A stretch of 46,664 bases of DNA from NCBI RefSeq assembly GCF_044383835.1, contig NZ_JBISEP010000025.1, forward strand, positions 1 to 46,664, written 5' to 3'. Below, piece by piece: positions 1-7,046 of the stretch. Position 1 is the first letter of the stretch. Each line of letters opens with the position of its first letter. The notes under the pieces are model-generated. The model saw only the letters and a program-made list of their open reading frames with translations. It did not search any database and was not told where the DNA came from. The DNA comes from Paraliobacillus sp044383835 (lineage in GTDB: Bacteria; Bacillota; Bacilli; Bacillales; Amphibacillaceae). The translations under genes and the position numbers were made by a program.

Positions 1-204
1 GGGATAACCGCTCTCAATAGATACGGTTTTTGGTTAAGAAAAGACTCAACCTTTGCTACTTACGGGATATTTGGCTTAATAAGTATGGATTGGTTGGCTT
101 TACTTATTGTCCTTTTTATAGATATTATTATTGGATTTACGATTGTTGAACTTACAATAAGAAAAATTAAAAGTATTCCGATCTCCGTGGGGGTGTTACA
201 ATGA
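1..204 (+). CDS. C-terminal part of an ABC exporter permease (cut by window edge)
   Basis: An open frame enters from the left edge and stops with TGA at 202-204, overlapping the next ATG by the ATGA arrangement typical of translational coupling. The visible 67 residues hold one clear membrane segment (about residues 31-52, WLALLIVLFIDIIIGF) followed by a short basic tail (RKIKS). The tight coupling to an ATPase of the lactococcin-972 type suggests this is the end of the matching integral membrane subunit (the bacteriocin-associated, putative immunity protein). That assignment is inference from position; too little of the protein is visible to place it in a family. Confidence 0.6.
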   Translation, partial: GITALNRYGFWLRKDSTFATYGIFGLISMDWLALLIVLFIDIIIGFTIVELTIRKIKSIPISVGVLQ

Positions 205-863
205 ATAGTATCATTAAACTGGAAATCCAGAAAAAAACATTCAAGGAGAAAGGTTTTTCTATCTTAAATGATTTTGAGTTGGAAGTTGAACCTGGGGAAA
301 GGCTTTCTATTGTAGGGGAGTCTGGAGTTGGAAAAACTTCTTTGCTTAATATTATTGGTCTACTTGATACACAATATCAAGGGTACTATGAGCTTTTTGA
401 TTCATCTGTTAAGGATTTATCACGAAATAAACTAGCTGAGTGGCGTAATCAAAAAATTGGTTTTGTTCTTCAGGAGTCCGCATTAATTAATTCTTTGACC
501 ATAGAGGATAATATTAAATTGCCGCTTATGTATGCTAACATTAAAAAAGACATAACTATCCAAGATCACTTTAAACGAATTATTAATAAAATTGGGATTG
601 AGCCCATTTTGAAAAAGAAACCACTTGATTGTTCTGGTGGTCAACGAGCTAGAGCCGTTTTTGCTAGGGCTGTAATTATGAATCCCCAAATAATTTTATC
701 AGATGAACCAACTGCATCTTTAGACTTAGAAAACAAAGAAAAAATTATCAATCTACTTTTTGATATGAATAAAGAATTTAATACTACTGTTATTACAGTG
801 ACTCATGATTTAGATTTAGCCAATCGTCATGAACGAATAATTACTCTCGAAAGGAATGAATAA
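201..863 (+). CDS. ABC transporter ATP-binding protein, bacteriocin-export (lactococcin 972) type
   Basis: A 220-residue nucleotide-binding subunit that would power a membrane exporter. Walker A is GESGVGKTS (about residues 38-46), the Q-loop is in VLQES, the signature is CSGGQ in place of LSGGQ (about 144-148), Walker B is IILSDEPTA (about 164-172) and the switch histidine is in VTHD. The short length, with no added domain, and the phrase ALINSLTIEDNIKLPL fit the MacB/LolD-like group and especially ATPases paired with 7-TM bacteriocin-associated membrane proteins. The start overlaps the stop of the upstream permease, so the two are probably translationally coupled. A 51-aa membrane protein follows directly. 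Family level is firm; the bacteriocin role is inference because no precursor peptide is in view. Confidence 0.85.
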   Translation: MNSIIKLEIQKKTFKEKGFSILNDFELEVEPGERLSIVGESGVGKTSLLNIIGLLDTQYQGYYELFDSSVKDLSRNKLAEWRNQKIGFVLQESALINSLTIEDNIKLPLMYANIKKDITIQDHFKRIINKIGIEPILKKKPLDCSGGQRARAVFARAVIMNPQIILSDEPTASLDLENKEKIINLLFDMNKEFNTTVITVTHDLDLANRHERIITLERNE

Positions 864-864
864 A

Positions 865-1020
865 ATGGGGTTTTATATAATGATCATGTCATTCATACTT
901 GGCATATTTTTAGCCATTCTTGGTGTTTCTCGTAGGAAACGGAATTTTTTATACAAGTTTTTCATAGTGCTAGGAATTATTCTCATTCTTTTTGCTGTTT
1001 ATCTGGCAAGACCTCAGTAA
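865..1020 (+). CDS. Small two-helix membrane protein, 51 aa, unknown function
   Basis: ATG at 865 lies one base after the ATPase stop, with an AAAGGA-like ribosome binding site inside the end of that gene (about 850-855). The product has two hydrophobic stretches (about residues 3-21 and 32-47) separated by a basic loop (SRRKRN), so a helical hairpin in the membrane is likely. I do not recognise a family. Its place as the last gene of an exporter operon suggests an accessory or immunity role, but the sequence does not prove it. No clear terminator follows before the proS promoter. Confidence 0.6.
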   Translation: MGFYIMIMSFILGIFLAILGVSRRKRNFLYKFFIVLGIILILFAVYLARPQ

Positions 1021-1092
1021 GAATCGATCATAAATGAGTTGTATGTGGAATCTGAGTGAAACGATTATTTTATTCGTCTTTTTCAATTAAGC

Positions 1093-1122
1093 TTGACAAT
1101 GAAAGCAGCTTTACTCTATAGT
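1093..1122 (+). promoter_or_regulatory. Sigma-A promoter of the proS T-box leader
   Basis: TTGACA at 1093-1098 and TATAGT at 1117-1122 are separated by 18 bases. Transcription would start near 1130, just before the T-box stem I. Confidence 0.6.
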
Positions 1123-1142
1123 ATGTATAATTAAATTCTATT

Positions 1143-1380
1143 TTTAAGCGATGAAAAGAAATAGTAAATAGTATGTTTTATGTTAGAGAGGAATTGGTTG
1201 GTGAAAAATTCTATAAAACGCTATTGAACCTATCTTTGAGTGTTTGATTGATAAAATACAAACGGAGCGTGTCTCCGATATCAAAAAAAGTGTGCAAGTG
1301 GAATGTCTGCTTGTAAACAAGGGTGGTACCACCGTATCCTGGTCCCTTATCTATTGATAAGGAGACTGGGATTTTTTTAT
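1143..1380 (+). promoter_or_regulatory. Proline-specific T-box leader of proS
   Basis: A tRNA-sensing transcription attenuator. Stem I parts are visible (GATGAAAAGAAATAGTAA near 1149-1166, AGAGG and GGTTGGTGAAAA near 1183-1206), followed by a likely specifier CCT at 1229-1231 (proline). The conserved T-box core GGGTGGTACCACCG is at 1321-1334, and a terminator hairpin with a T-run ends at about 1380. The UGGN bulge reads TGGT (1324-1327), so position 1327 should pair with a discriminator A, which is what the tRNA-Pro of this window carries (46394). Uncharged tRNA-Pro would favour the antiterminator and switch proS on. Confidence 0.9.
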
Positions 1381-1411
1381 TGAAAATCTAGAGTAAGTGG
1401 AGGAAAGTGAA

Positions 1412-2848
1412 ATGGCTAAGAAAAAGCAATTTGTTGAAAAAGTAACAGCAATGGAAGATGATTTTGCAAAATGGTATACAGATGTTGTCAAGCAAGCAGA
1501 TCTTGTTGATTATGGATCTGTTCGTGGAACGATGATTATTCGCCCATATGGTTATGCGATTTGGGAAAACATTCGAGACGTTTTGGATGAGAAAATAAAA
1601 GCAACAGGACATGAGAATATGTATTTTCCATTATTTATTCCTGAAAACTTACTGCAAAAAGAAAAAGATCATATTGAAGGTTTTGCGCCTGAAGTAGCTT
1701 GGGTTACACATGGTGGAGATGAACAACTACAAGAAAGACTAGTCGTTCGACCGACCTCTGAAGTGCTGTTTGCAGAACACTATTCTAAAATCATTCACTC
1801 GTATCGAGATTTACCAAAGCTTTATAACCAATGGAGTAATGTCGTTCGCTGGGAAAAAACGACTCGTCCTTTCCTTCGTTCCCTAGAATTTTTATGGCAA
1901 GAAGGCCATACGTGTCATGCAACAAATAAAGAAGCAGCAGTAGAAACAGACCAAATGCTCAATCTCTATGCCGACGTCTGTGAAAAATATTTAGCTATGC
2001 CAGTGATTCGAGGAAAGAAAACAAATAAAGAAAAATTTGCGGGTGCGAAATATACATTAACGATCGAGAGCTTAATGCATGATGGAAAAGCATTACAAGC
2101 AGGAACATCGCATCATTTAGGTACTGGTTTTGCTGAATCGTTTAATATTCGTTATACAGATGAACAAGGTGAATCACAGCCTGTACATCAAACATCTTGG
2201 GGAATTACTACACGATTAATTGGGGCACTGATTATGGTGCATGGGGATAATAGAGGGTTGGTTATTCCGCCGAAAATTGCACCAACACAAGTAATGGTTA
2301 TTCCTGTTGCACAGCATAAAGAGGGTGTCTTAGACAAGGCATATGCGATAAAAGATCAATTAGCAAACGTCGCGCGTGTGGACATTGATGCAAGTGATAA
2401 AATGCCGGGATGGAAGTTTAATGAGTATGAAATGAAAGGTGTCCCATTAAGAGTGGAAATCGGACCGAAAGATATTGAGAAAGGCCAAGCGGTGATCGTT
2501 CGCCGTGATACGAGTGAGAAATATTTTGTAGTACTGGACACATTAGAGAACGCCGTTAAAGAACTACTTGAAGAGATCCAAGAAGATTTATTAAAAAAAG
2601 CACGCAATCATCGTGAGCAAAAAACATCAATTGCAATGAATATGAAAGAGTTTAAGGAAGTATTAGAAACGAACCCAGGCTTTATTCAAGCGATGTGGTG
2701 TGGCGATCAAGGGTGTGAAGATAAAATAAAAGAAGAAACAACCGCTACCTCTCGTTGTATTCCACTTGAACAAAAAGATGTGAGTGATACTTGTGTTTGT
2801 TGCGGTAACCCAGCAACAGACATGGTGTATTGGGCTAAGGCTTACTAG
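1412..2848 (+). CDS. proS: Prolyl-tRNA synthetase, archaeal/eukaryotic-like short form
   Basis: Charges tRNA-Pro with proline. The 478-residue protein begins FAKWYTDVVKQADLVDYGSVRG, has class II motif 2 around FLRSLEFLWQEGHT and motif 3 around GDNRGLVIPP, then the anticodon-binding domain and a C-terminal extension with paired cysteines (CGDQGCED, CVCCGNPA) ending in a terminal tyrosine (WAKAY). This is the short ProRS without the YbaK-like editing insertion, unlike the roughly 565-aa bacterial type used as the housekeeping enzyme in B. subtilis. ATG at 1412 is chosen over GTG 1397 because GGAGG at 1399-1403 then sits 8 bases upstream. Expression is under the proline T-box just before it. Confidence 0.95.
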   Translation: MAKKKQFVEKVTAMEDDFAKWYTDVVKQADLVDYGSVRGTMIIRPYGYAIWENIRDVLDEKIKATGHENMYFPLFIPENLLQKEKDHIEGFAPEVAWVTHGGDEQLQERLVVRPTSEVLFAEHYSKIIHSYRDLPKLYNQWSNVVRWEKTTRPFLRSLEFLWQEGHTCHATNKEAAVETDQMLNLYADVCEKYLAMPVIRGKKTNKEKFAGAKYTLTIESLMHDGKALQAGTSHHLGTGFAESFNIRYTDEQGESQPVHQTSWGITTRLIGALIMVHGDNRGLVIPPKIAPTQVMVIPVAQHKEGVLDKAYAIKDQLANVARVDIDASDKMPGWKFNEYEMKGVPLRVEIGPKDIEKGQAVIVRRDTSEKYFVVLDTLENAVKELLEEIQEDLLKKARNHREQKTSIAMNMKEFKEVLETNPGFIQAMWCGDQGCEDKIKEETTATSRCIPLEQKDVSDTCVCCGNPATDMVYWAKAY

Positions 2849-2858
2849 AAAAAGTGTG

Positions 2859-2911
2859 CAAAAAAGGGATTATACCATAGTTTTATAAGGCCTAGGTATA
2901 ACCCTTTTTTT
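2859..2911. terminator. Bidirectional terminator between proS and the peroxidase gene
   Basis: The inverted repeat AAAAAAGGGATTATACC / GGTATAACCCTTTTTTT is A-rich on one side and T-rich on the other, so it can stop both converging genes. It reaches the stop codon of the minus-strand peroxidase. Confidence 0.85.
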
Positions 2912-3386
2912 ATGCTAATGCTGCTTGAATATCTGCTTCTATTTCTTCGGGCTTCGTCTTTGGGGCATAACGCTTCAATACGTTACCTTCCTTATCAATA
3001 AGAAATTTAGTGAAGTTCCACTTTACTTGGTCGGTTAGAAAACCAGGCGCTTCTATTGTAAGAAAACGAAATAATGGATGTGCGGCTTTTCCGTTTATAT
3101 CGATTTTACTAAACATTGGAAAAGTAACACCATAGTTTTGTTGACAGAAAGAACTGATTTCATCATCCGAACCTGGTTCTTGGTTCATAAATTGATTACT
3201 TGGAAAGCCGAGAACTTCAAAGCCGTCTTGATGGTATTTATCATAAAGTTGTTGTAATCCTTCATACTGAGGTGTGAAGCCACACTTACTAGCTGTATTA
3301 ACAATTAGCAATACGTTCCCTTGATAATCTGCTAAAGATTTATCCTCACCAGCAATCGTTTTTACTTCATAGTTATAAACAGTAAT
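2910..3386 (-). CDS. bsaA: Glutathione peroxidase-like thiol peroxidase (BsaA/GpxA family), ATT start
   Basis: Reduces hydroperoxides; bacterial members mostly use thioredoxin. With an ATT start at 3384-3386 the protein is 158 residues, the usual length. It holds the peroxidatic Cys in NTASKCGFT, the Gln of the catalytic tetrad in FPSNQFMNQEP, and Trp-Asn in KWNFTKF. The FC in ISSFCQQNYG is the likely resolving cysteine. No ATG, GTG or TTG lies in frame before the TTG at 3309-3311, which would remove the first strand (YNYEVKTIAGED). A TAA stop is at 3390-3392, and a purine-rich GGGAG at 3397-3401 fits ATT as the start. The start choice is inference; the family is firm. Confidence 0.85.
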   Translation of the reverse strand: MTVYNYEVKTIAGEDKSLADYQGNVLLIVNTASKCGFTPQYEGLQQLYDKYHQDGFEVLGFPSNQFMNQEPGSDDEISSFCQQNYGVTFPMFSKIDINGKAAHPLFRFLTIEAPGFLTDQVKWNFTKFLIDKEGNVLKRYAPKTKPEEIEADIQAALA

Positions 3387-3509
3387 TATTTAACAGCTCC
3401 CTCCCCTTATGTAATTTAAAAGATAGCAGTAGAGGTATGTAATGTCAAAGTAAGAGGCTTACATCACCGTTTGAGAGGGCATGATTTTTACAAAGGTAGG
3501 TATCGCATT

Positions 3510-3743
3510 TTTAATTTGCAAATAGCTCTAAGTTACCGATTTCTAATTTTTTTCACCTGTTCGGTAACCTAAAACCGTTTTAAGTGCCCGAAAACATAAT
3601 TAACCTTCTCGACCGGTAACATAAACTCGCTTTAAGTGCCCGAAAGTGTCCATAACTTTCTCGTGCGGTAACTTACAACCACTTTAAGTTACCGTCAGCG
3701 CCTATAATCTTCTCAAACGGTAACTTAGCCCTGCTAGATGTGC
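3510..3743. repeat. Tandem array of a 52-bp repeat, about 4.5 copies
   Basis: The heptamer CGGTAAC recurs at 3562, 3614, 3666 and 3718, exactly 52 bases apart each time, and AAGTTACCG of a diverged first copy at 3530 is in phase with the one at 3686. Shared blocks in each unit are CGGTAAC, then TTTAAGT, then CCG, then CTTCTC. CGGTAAC and GTTACCG are reverse complements, so each unit can fold (clearest in 3666-3694). Surrounding sequence 3387-3509 and 3744-3799 holds nothing else that I can identify. Confidence 0.85.
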
Positions 3744-3799
3744 AAAAAAAGCACGCATTTATAATTAAAAGGGTGATCAACTCTATTCGATAAAGGAAA

Positions 3800-3836
3800 C
3801 AAAAAAGCCGCTACGTGTTGTAGCGACTTTTTTATT
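3800..3836 (-). terminator. Terminator after trhO
   Basis: A stem GCCGCTAC / GTAGCGAC with a short loop, A-run on its left and T-run on its right. On the minus strand it follows the trhO stop, and it could also work on the plus strand. Confidence 0.75.
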
Positions 3837-3844
3837 TATCTAAT

Positions 3845-4813
3845 TTATATAGCTGTTGAAATACTATCTTCTTCTTTGATTCGTTGTATTCTTGCATGAA
3901 TGTCTTCTTCTGTTAAGCCGTGTTCTTTTACATACATGTTTCTTGGAGATACACGACAATCATGTGTACAACCACGCATATATCTGTGTTCGTTTTCTTC
4001 TGAACATAGGATTTGTTTATTACACTCAGGGTTAGCACAATTCACATAACGTTCGGATGGCTTGCCGTCAAAATAATCTTTTCCTACAATGACGTGTTCC
4101 TTTCGATTGATTGGTACGCTAATACGCTCATCAAATACATACATTTGTCCATCCCAAAGTTCGCCTTGTACTTCCGGATCCTTTCCGTACGTAGCAATAC
4201 CACCGTGTAATTGGTTGACATCTTCAAACCCTTGTTCAACTAACCAGCCAGAGAATTTTTCACAACGTATACCACCAGTACAATAGGTTAAGATTTTTTT
4301 ATTTTCAAATTGTTCCTTGTTTTGTTCTATCCATTCTGGTAATTCACGGAATGTGTGAATATCTGGACGAATGGCACCACGAAAATGACCTAAATCATAT
4401 TCGTAATCATTTCTTGCATCGATAACAACGGTGTTCTCATCACGCATTGCTTGATAAAATTCTTTTGGTGTTAAATAATTACCAGTTGTTTCTTTAGGAT
4501 TAATATCATTTTCTAATCGAAGGGTTACTAATTCTGGACGAGGACGAACGTGCATTTTTTTAAATGCGTGTCTATCAGCTTCATCTACTTTAAACGTCAT
4601 GTTGGCAAAACGCGGATCATGATGCATCGTTTCCATGTATTTATTCGTTGCTTCTACTGTACCTGAAACCGTACCATTCATGCCTTCTTCTGCAACAAGG
4701 ATGCGTCCTTTTAATCCTAATTCATTACAAAAAGCTAAATGCTCTTTTGCATAGCCTTCTGGATCTTCCATGTGTACATAATTGTAATACAATAATACTT
4801 GATACTTTTCCAT
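3845..4813 (-). CDS. trhO: tRNA uridine(34) hydroxylase TrhO (rhodanese-family, YbfQ-like)
   Basis: Makes 5-hydroxyuridine at the tRNA wobble position in an oxygen-dependent reaction. The 322-residue protein has the N-terminal UPF0176 domain (YYNYVHMEDPEGYAKEHL), a rhodanese domain with the active cysteine in YCTGGIRCEKFSG, and a C-terminal cysteine-rich segment (CANPECNKQILC, MRGCTHDCR) likely to bind metal. ATG 4813 is chosen over upstream in-frame codons because AGGTGG lies 9 bases before it and the protein then starts MEKYQVLLYYNY as in relatives. It is a single gene, transcribed toward the peroxidase gene and divergent from the cold-shock gene. Confidence 0.92.
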   Translation of the reverse strand: MEKYQVLLYYNYVHMEDPEGYAKEHLAFCNELGLKGRILVAEEGMNGTVSGTVEATNKYMETMHHDPRFANMTFKVDEADRHAFKKMHVRPRPELVTLRLENDINPKETTGNYLTPKEFYQAMRDENTVVIDARNDYEYDLGHFRGAIRPDIHTFRELPEWIEQNKEQFENKKILTYCTGGIRCEKFSGWLVEQGFEDVNQLHGGIATYGKDPEVQGELWDGQMYVFDERISVPINRKEHVIVGKDYFDGKPSERYVNCANPECNKQILCSEENEHRYMRGCTHDCRVSPRNMYVKEHGLTEEDIHARIQRIKEEDSISTAI

Positions 4814-4994
4814 TTCGGTTAACCACCTATTCATTCGTATTTGCAAGATACGCGTGTAGGGGTGAAAATTTTTTTGCATGTCTCTTGCAAGCAATTATTA
4901 TACAAAAGAACAGCTATTTTAGCAACTTAATGGTGCGAAAAGTATAATTTCCGGATGTGTTTGTAATTTTATGTATTGTTTCCAGTTTAGACGG

Positions 4995-5023
4995 TTGATT
5001 TTGTAATAAAAAAATAGTACATT
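4995..5023 (+). promoter_or_regulatory. Candidate promoter of the cold-shock gene
   Basis: TTGATT at 4995-5000 and TACATT at 5018-5023 with a 17-base spacer. It would give a 5' leader of about 110 bases, as is usual for cold-shock genes. The interval 4814-5143 contains no gene. Confidence 0.4.
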
Positions 5024-5143
5024 TGTATTGTAAAAGCAATTGGAAGTAGTATATTTCTTTACGGTCTCTCCACAATAAGGGTGTAAAGGTAATACTATTA
5101 GTTCCATTACTTTTGTAGTTTTATTGTAAGGAGGTCGATGAGC

Positions 5144-5341
5144 ATGACAGGAACAGTAAAATGGTTTAATGCAGATAAAGGTTTCGGATTCATCGAACGT
5201 GAAGACGGTGACGATGTATTCGTACACTTCTCAGCAATTCAAGCTGAAGGTTTCAAAACGTTAAACGAAGGTCAAACAATTGAATTCGAAATTGTTGAAG
5301 GCGACCGTGGACCACAAGCAGCTAACGTTGTAGCTCTATAA
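5144..5341 (+). CDS. Cold-shock protein, single-strand RNA/DNA chaperone
   Basis: A 65-residue single OB-fold protein, the usual CspA/CspB length. RNP1 is KGFGFIE and RNP2 is VFVHFSAI; it opens TGTVKWFNADKG and ends GPQAANVVAL. It melts secondary structure in mRNA and keeps translation going after a temperature drop. AGGAGG at 5129-5134 is 9 bases from ATG 5144 but only 3 from ATG 5138, so the second ATG is the better start. A long AU-rich leader precedes it and a strong terminator follows, so it is monocistronic. Which of the B. subtilis paralogues (CspB, CspC, CspD) it matches cannot be decided here. Confidence 0.95.
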   Translation: MTGTVKWFNADKGFGFIEREDGDDVFVHFSAIQAEGFKTLNEGQTIEFEIVEGDRGPQAANVVAL

Positions 5342-5358
5342 GTTTAAACAAACTTCAT

Positions 5359-5395
5359 AAGGTGCATCTCTTGTAATGAGAGGTGCACCTTTTTT
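5359..5395 (+). terminator. Terminator of the cold-shock gene
   Basis: Stem AAGGTGCATCTC / GAGAGGTGCACCTT with a short loop, followed by a run of Ts. Confidence 0.9.
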
Positions 5396-5444
5396 CATTA
5401 TGATAAAATTGACGTTAGATAAGTTTTTGTAGAGGAGAGATAAC

Positions 5445-5744
5445 ATGAATGCACGCGATGAACAAGTGATTAAATATTATCAAGAGCAAGAAAGAGACAT
5501 GATTTTACTATTTGCACAGTGGTGTATCAATTATAAATTAGATCCAAAAGCTGTTTATCAAGAAGCATATCCGATGCAGCCGATAAACACATTATTAGAA
5601 GAAGTGTTAGAAGATACGGTAGATGCAAATGAATCAGATGCGATTGATCACGAATTGCTTTTGCAAGTGCTGCAAGCGTTTGGTAATGATGACTTAGCTT
5701 TCGTTGTAGCTGGGTATAGCCAAAAAAAAGAAAAAATCAAGTGA
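5445..5744 (+). CDS. Small conserved-looking hypothetical protein, 99 aa
   Basis: ATG 5445 follows a good AGGAGAG site. The product is acidic and probably all-helical (EQERDMILLFAQWCINY near the start, LLQVLQAFGNDDLAFVVAGY near the end), with no membrane segment and no signal peptide. I cannot name it with confidence. It stands alone between the cold-shock terminator and the yteA gene. Codon use resembles the neighbours, so I take it to be a real gene. Confidence 0.75.
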   Translation: MNARDEQVIKYYQEQERDMILLFAQWCINYKLDPKAVYQEAYPMQPINTLLEEVLEDTVDANESDAIDHELLLQVLQAFGNDDLAFVVAGYSQKKEKIK

Positions 5745-5767
5745 CTAAAATTGTAGTATTGCTTCAT

Positions 5768-5804
5768 AAAAAAACCCTCTACTCTTCTAATTTAGAATAG
5801 AGTG
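5768..5804 (-). terminator. Imperfect hairpin with T-run on the minus strand
   Basis: The segment is an imperfect inverted repeat (CTCTACTCTTCTAA / TTAGAATAGAG) with its A-run on the left, so the T-run follows only on the minus strand. No minus-strand gene is seen to its right, so it may act only as an end hairpin for the 99-aa gene. Confidence 0.35.
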
Positions 5805-5875
5805 TTAACGTTATCGTTCCAATTTTTTGTTTCCAATAAATAATCGAGTGAAAGCTAATCGCATTGGTTATACTA

Positions 5876-5911
5876 ATCCTGCCTCAAAAATTGAATGAGG
5901 GGAGGCAGGAT
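5876..5911 (+). promoter_or_regulatory. Hairpin overlapping the yteA ribosome binding site
   Basis: ATCCTGCCTC (5876-5885) is perfectly complementary to GAGGCAGGAT (5902-5911). The right arm contains most of the Shine-Dalgarno GGAGG (5901-5905), which serves ATG 5914. The fold would mask the ribosome binding site. Confidence 0.55.
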
Positions 5912-5913
5912 AG

Positions 5914-6606
5914 ATGTTAACCAATCAACAGATTGACTTATTTAAAAAACAGTTAATACAGCAAAAAAATGAGATCGAGGCTCATTTGGCTGATCATTAT
6001 GGTATGATGACCGCACAAGTGAATGAATCGGTTGGAGAGTTATCGAATTATGATAATCACCCAGGCGATACGGGGACAGAATTATTTGAAAGAGAAAAAG
6101 ACATTGCCTTAAACAAGCATAGTGAAACAGAATTAGCGGCAATCAATCATGCTTTAAAAGCGATCGAGCAAGGAACGTATGGCCAATGTGCCGTCTGTCA
6201 TGTAGATATACCGATAGAACGGCTAGAAGTGTTACCAACCACGTTGTACTGTGTCACTCATACGAAGGAACAGACTGTTGAGCGCACGCGCCCAGTCGAA
6301 GAAGATATCCTTGATAGTGATATTAGTAGAGATGATGAAGATGATACCGTCATGTTTGATGCAGAAGATGCGTGGCAACGTGTAGGTAAATACGGCTCAT
6401 CAGAAACCCCGTCTGATTTTTATGATACAGAAAAAACGTATCAAGATATGTTTTTTGATTCAGATGAGCAAGTAGGAAGTGTGGAAGAATTAGAAGGATT
6501 TTTATTAAGTGACAGTGATGGAAAATTTATCGGTGTAAATGAACAACATGAACGCTATGAAGATTATCTAGATGATCAAGATGTAAATTCAATGATGGAC
6601 GAATAA
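5914..6606 (+). CDS. yteA: YteA-type TraR/DksA zinc-finger protein
   Basis: A 230-residue regulator-like protein of the DksA/TraR family. It has an N-terminal coiled-coil hairpin (residues about 5-95, DLFKKQLIQQKNEIEAHL), the conserved block GELSNYDNHPGDTGTELFERE seen in Bacillus YteA, and a zinc finger with CAVC (residues about 93-96) and a second half YCVTH. The C-terminal half is very acidic (DEDDTVMFDAEDA, EDYLDDQDVNSMMDE) and matches the yteA family rather than E. coli DksA. DksA proteins bind the RNA polymerase secondary channel, but the role in Bacillus is not established. ATG 5914 has GGAGG 8 bases upstream within a possible masking stem. Confidence 0.85.
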   Translation: MLTNQQIDLFKKQLIQQKNEIEAHLADHYGMMTAQVNESVGELSNYDNHPGDTGTELFEREKDIALNKHSETELAAINHALKAIEQGTYGQCAVCHVDIPIERLEVLPTTLYCVTHTKEQTVERTRPVEEDILDSDISRDDEDDTVMFDAEDAWQRVGKYGSSETPSDFYDTEKTYQDMFFDSDEQVGSVEELEGFLLSDSDGKFIGVNEQHERYEDYLDDQDVNSMMDE

Positions 6607-6621
6607 AGGTTGTACAATATA

Positions 6622-6660
6622 TGACGTTGGTGAGTAAAAAAACTCACTAACGTCATTTTT
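6622..6660 (+). terminator. Terminator-like hairpin after yteA
   Basis: TGACGTTGGTGAGT (6622-6635) pairs with ACTCACTAACGTCA (6642-6655), with one G-U pair and a loop of six bases, followed by Ts. The left arm is also a perfect inverted repeat of 7668-7681 beyond the ISL3 relic. Confidence 0.75.
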
Positions 6661-6734
6661 AAATTCATGTTTTAAGTGATGGTGTGATCTTTATTTGAAC
6701 ATTTATAAAAGAAGGGGGGATAATGTTTGTTACG

Positions 6735-6920
6735 CTGCGGAAATAGGCTTGCTTTCCGCAAGCACGGCCTCAGCTAACTTGGTAAAGAAAATCACTTTAC
6801 CAAGTGGATCTTCGGCTCGCGCTGTTCCCGCAGGACAAGGAATGCTACGGCAGCAACGCATCGCACGAAGAAAATGGCCCTTTATTTTCGAGGAGTCGCG
6901 CCTATTTCCTCCGCTCTGCG
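6735..6920. repeat. GC-rich dispersed repeat element with inverted ends
   Basis: This block is far richer in G+C than its surroundings and codes for nothing convincing. Its ends are inverted: GGAAATAGGC at 6739-6748 and GCCTATTTCC at 6900-6909. An inner perfect 10-bp stem, CTTGGTAAAG (6778-6787) and CTTTACCAAG (6795-6804), follows. Phrases such as CTTCGGCTCGCGCTGTTCCC resemble a repeat scattered through many Bacillaceae genomes; that comparison is from memory. Confidence 0.65.
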
Positions 6921-7046
6921 TCTTTCAACAGTAGATGTTTACTATAAGAATATTATTATCACATAAATGTCTTTTAAAAATAGAAAACAAGTGAGTTTCC
7001 CTGTAGAATAAAAGTCGACGAAAACCAATCCTAGGAGGGTACTCAC

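Noticed and set aside
3510..3743. CRISPR array
   Set aside because: Repeats are contiguous 52-mers with no unique spacers and no cas genes nearby.
4919..5227. 102-aa minus-strand frame over the cold-shock leader and start
   Set aside because: No ribosome binding site and it overlaps the conserved cold-shock gene.
6695..6934. 79-aa open frame
   Set aside because: It runs through a GC-rich dispersed repeat with inverted ends and has no family features; its openness reflects base composition.
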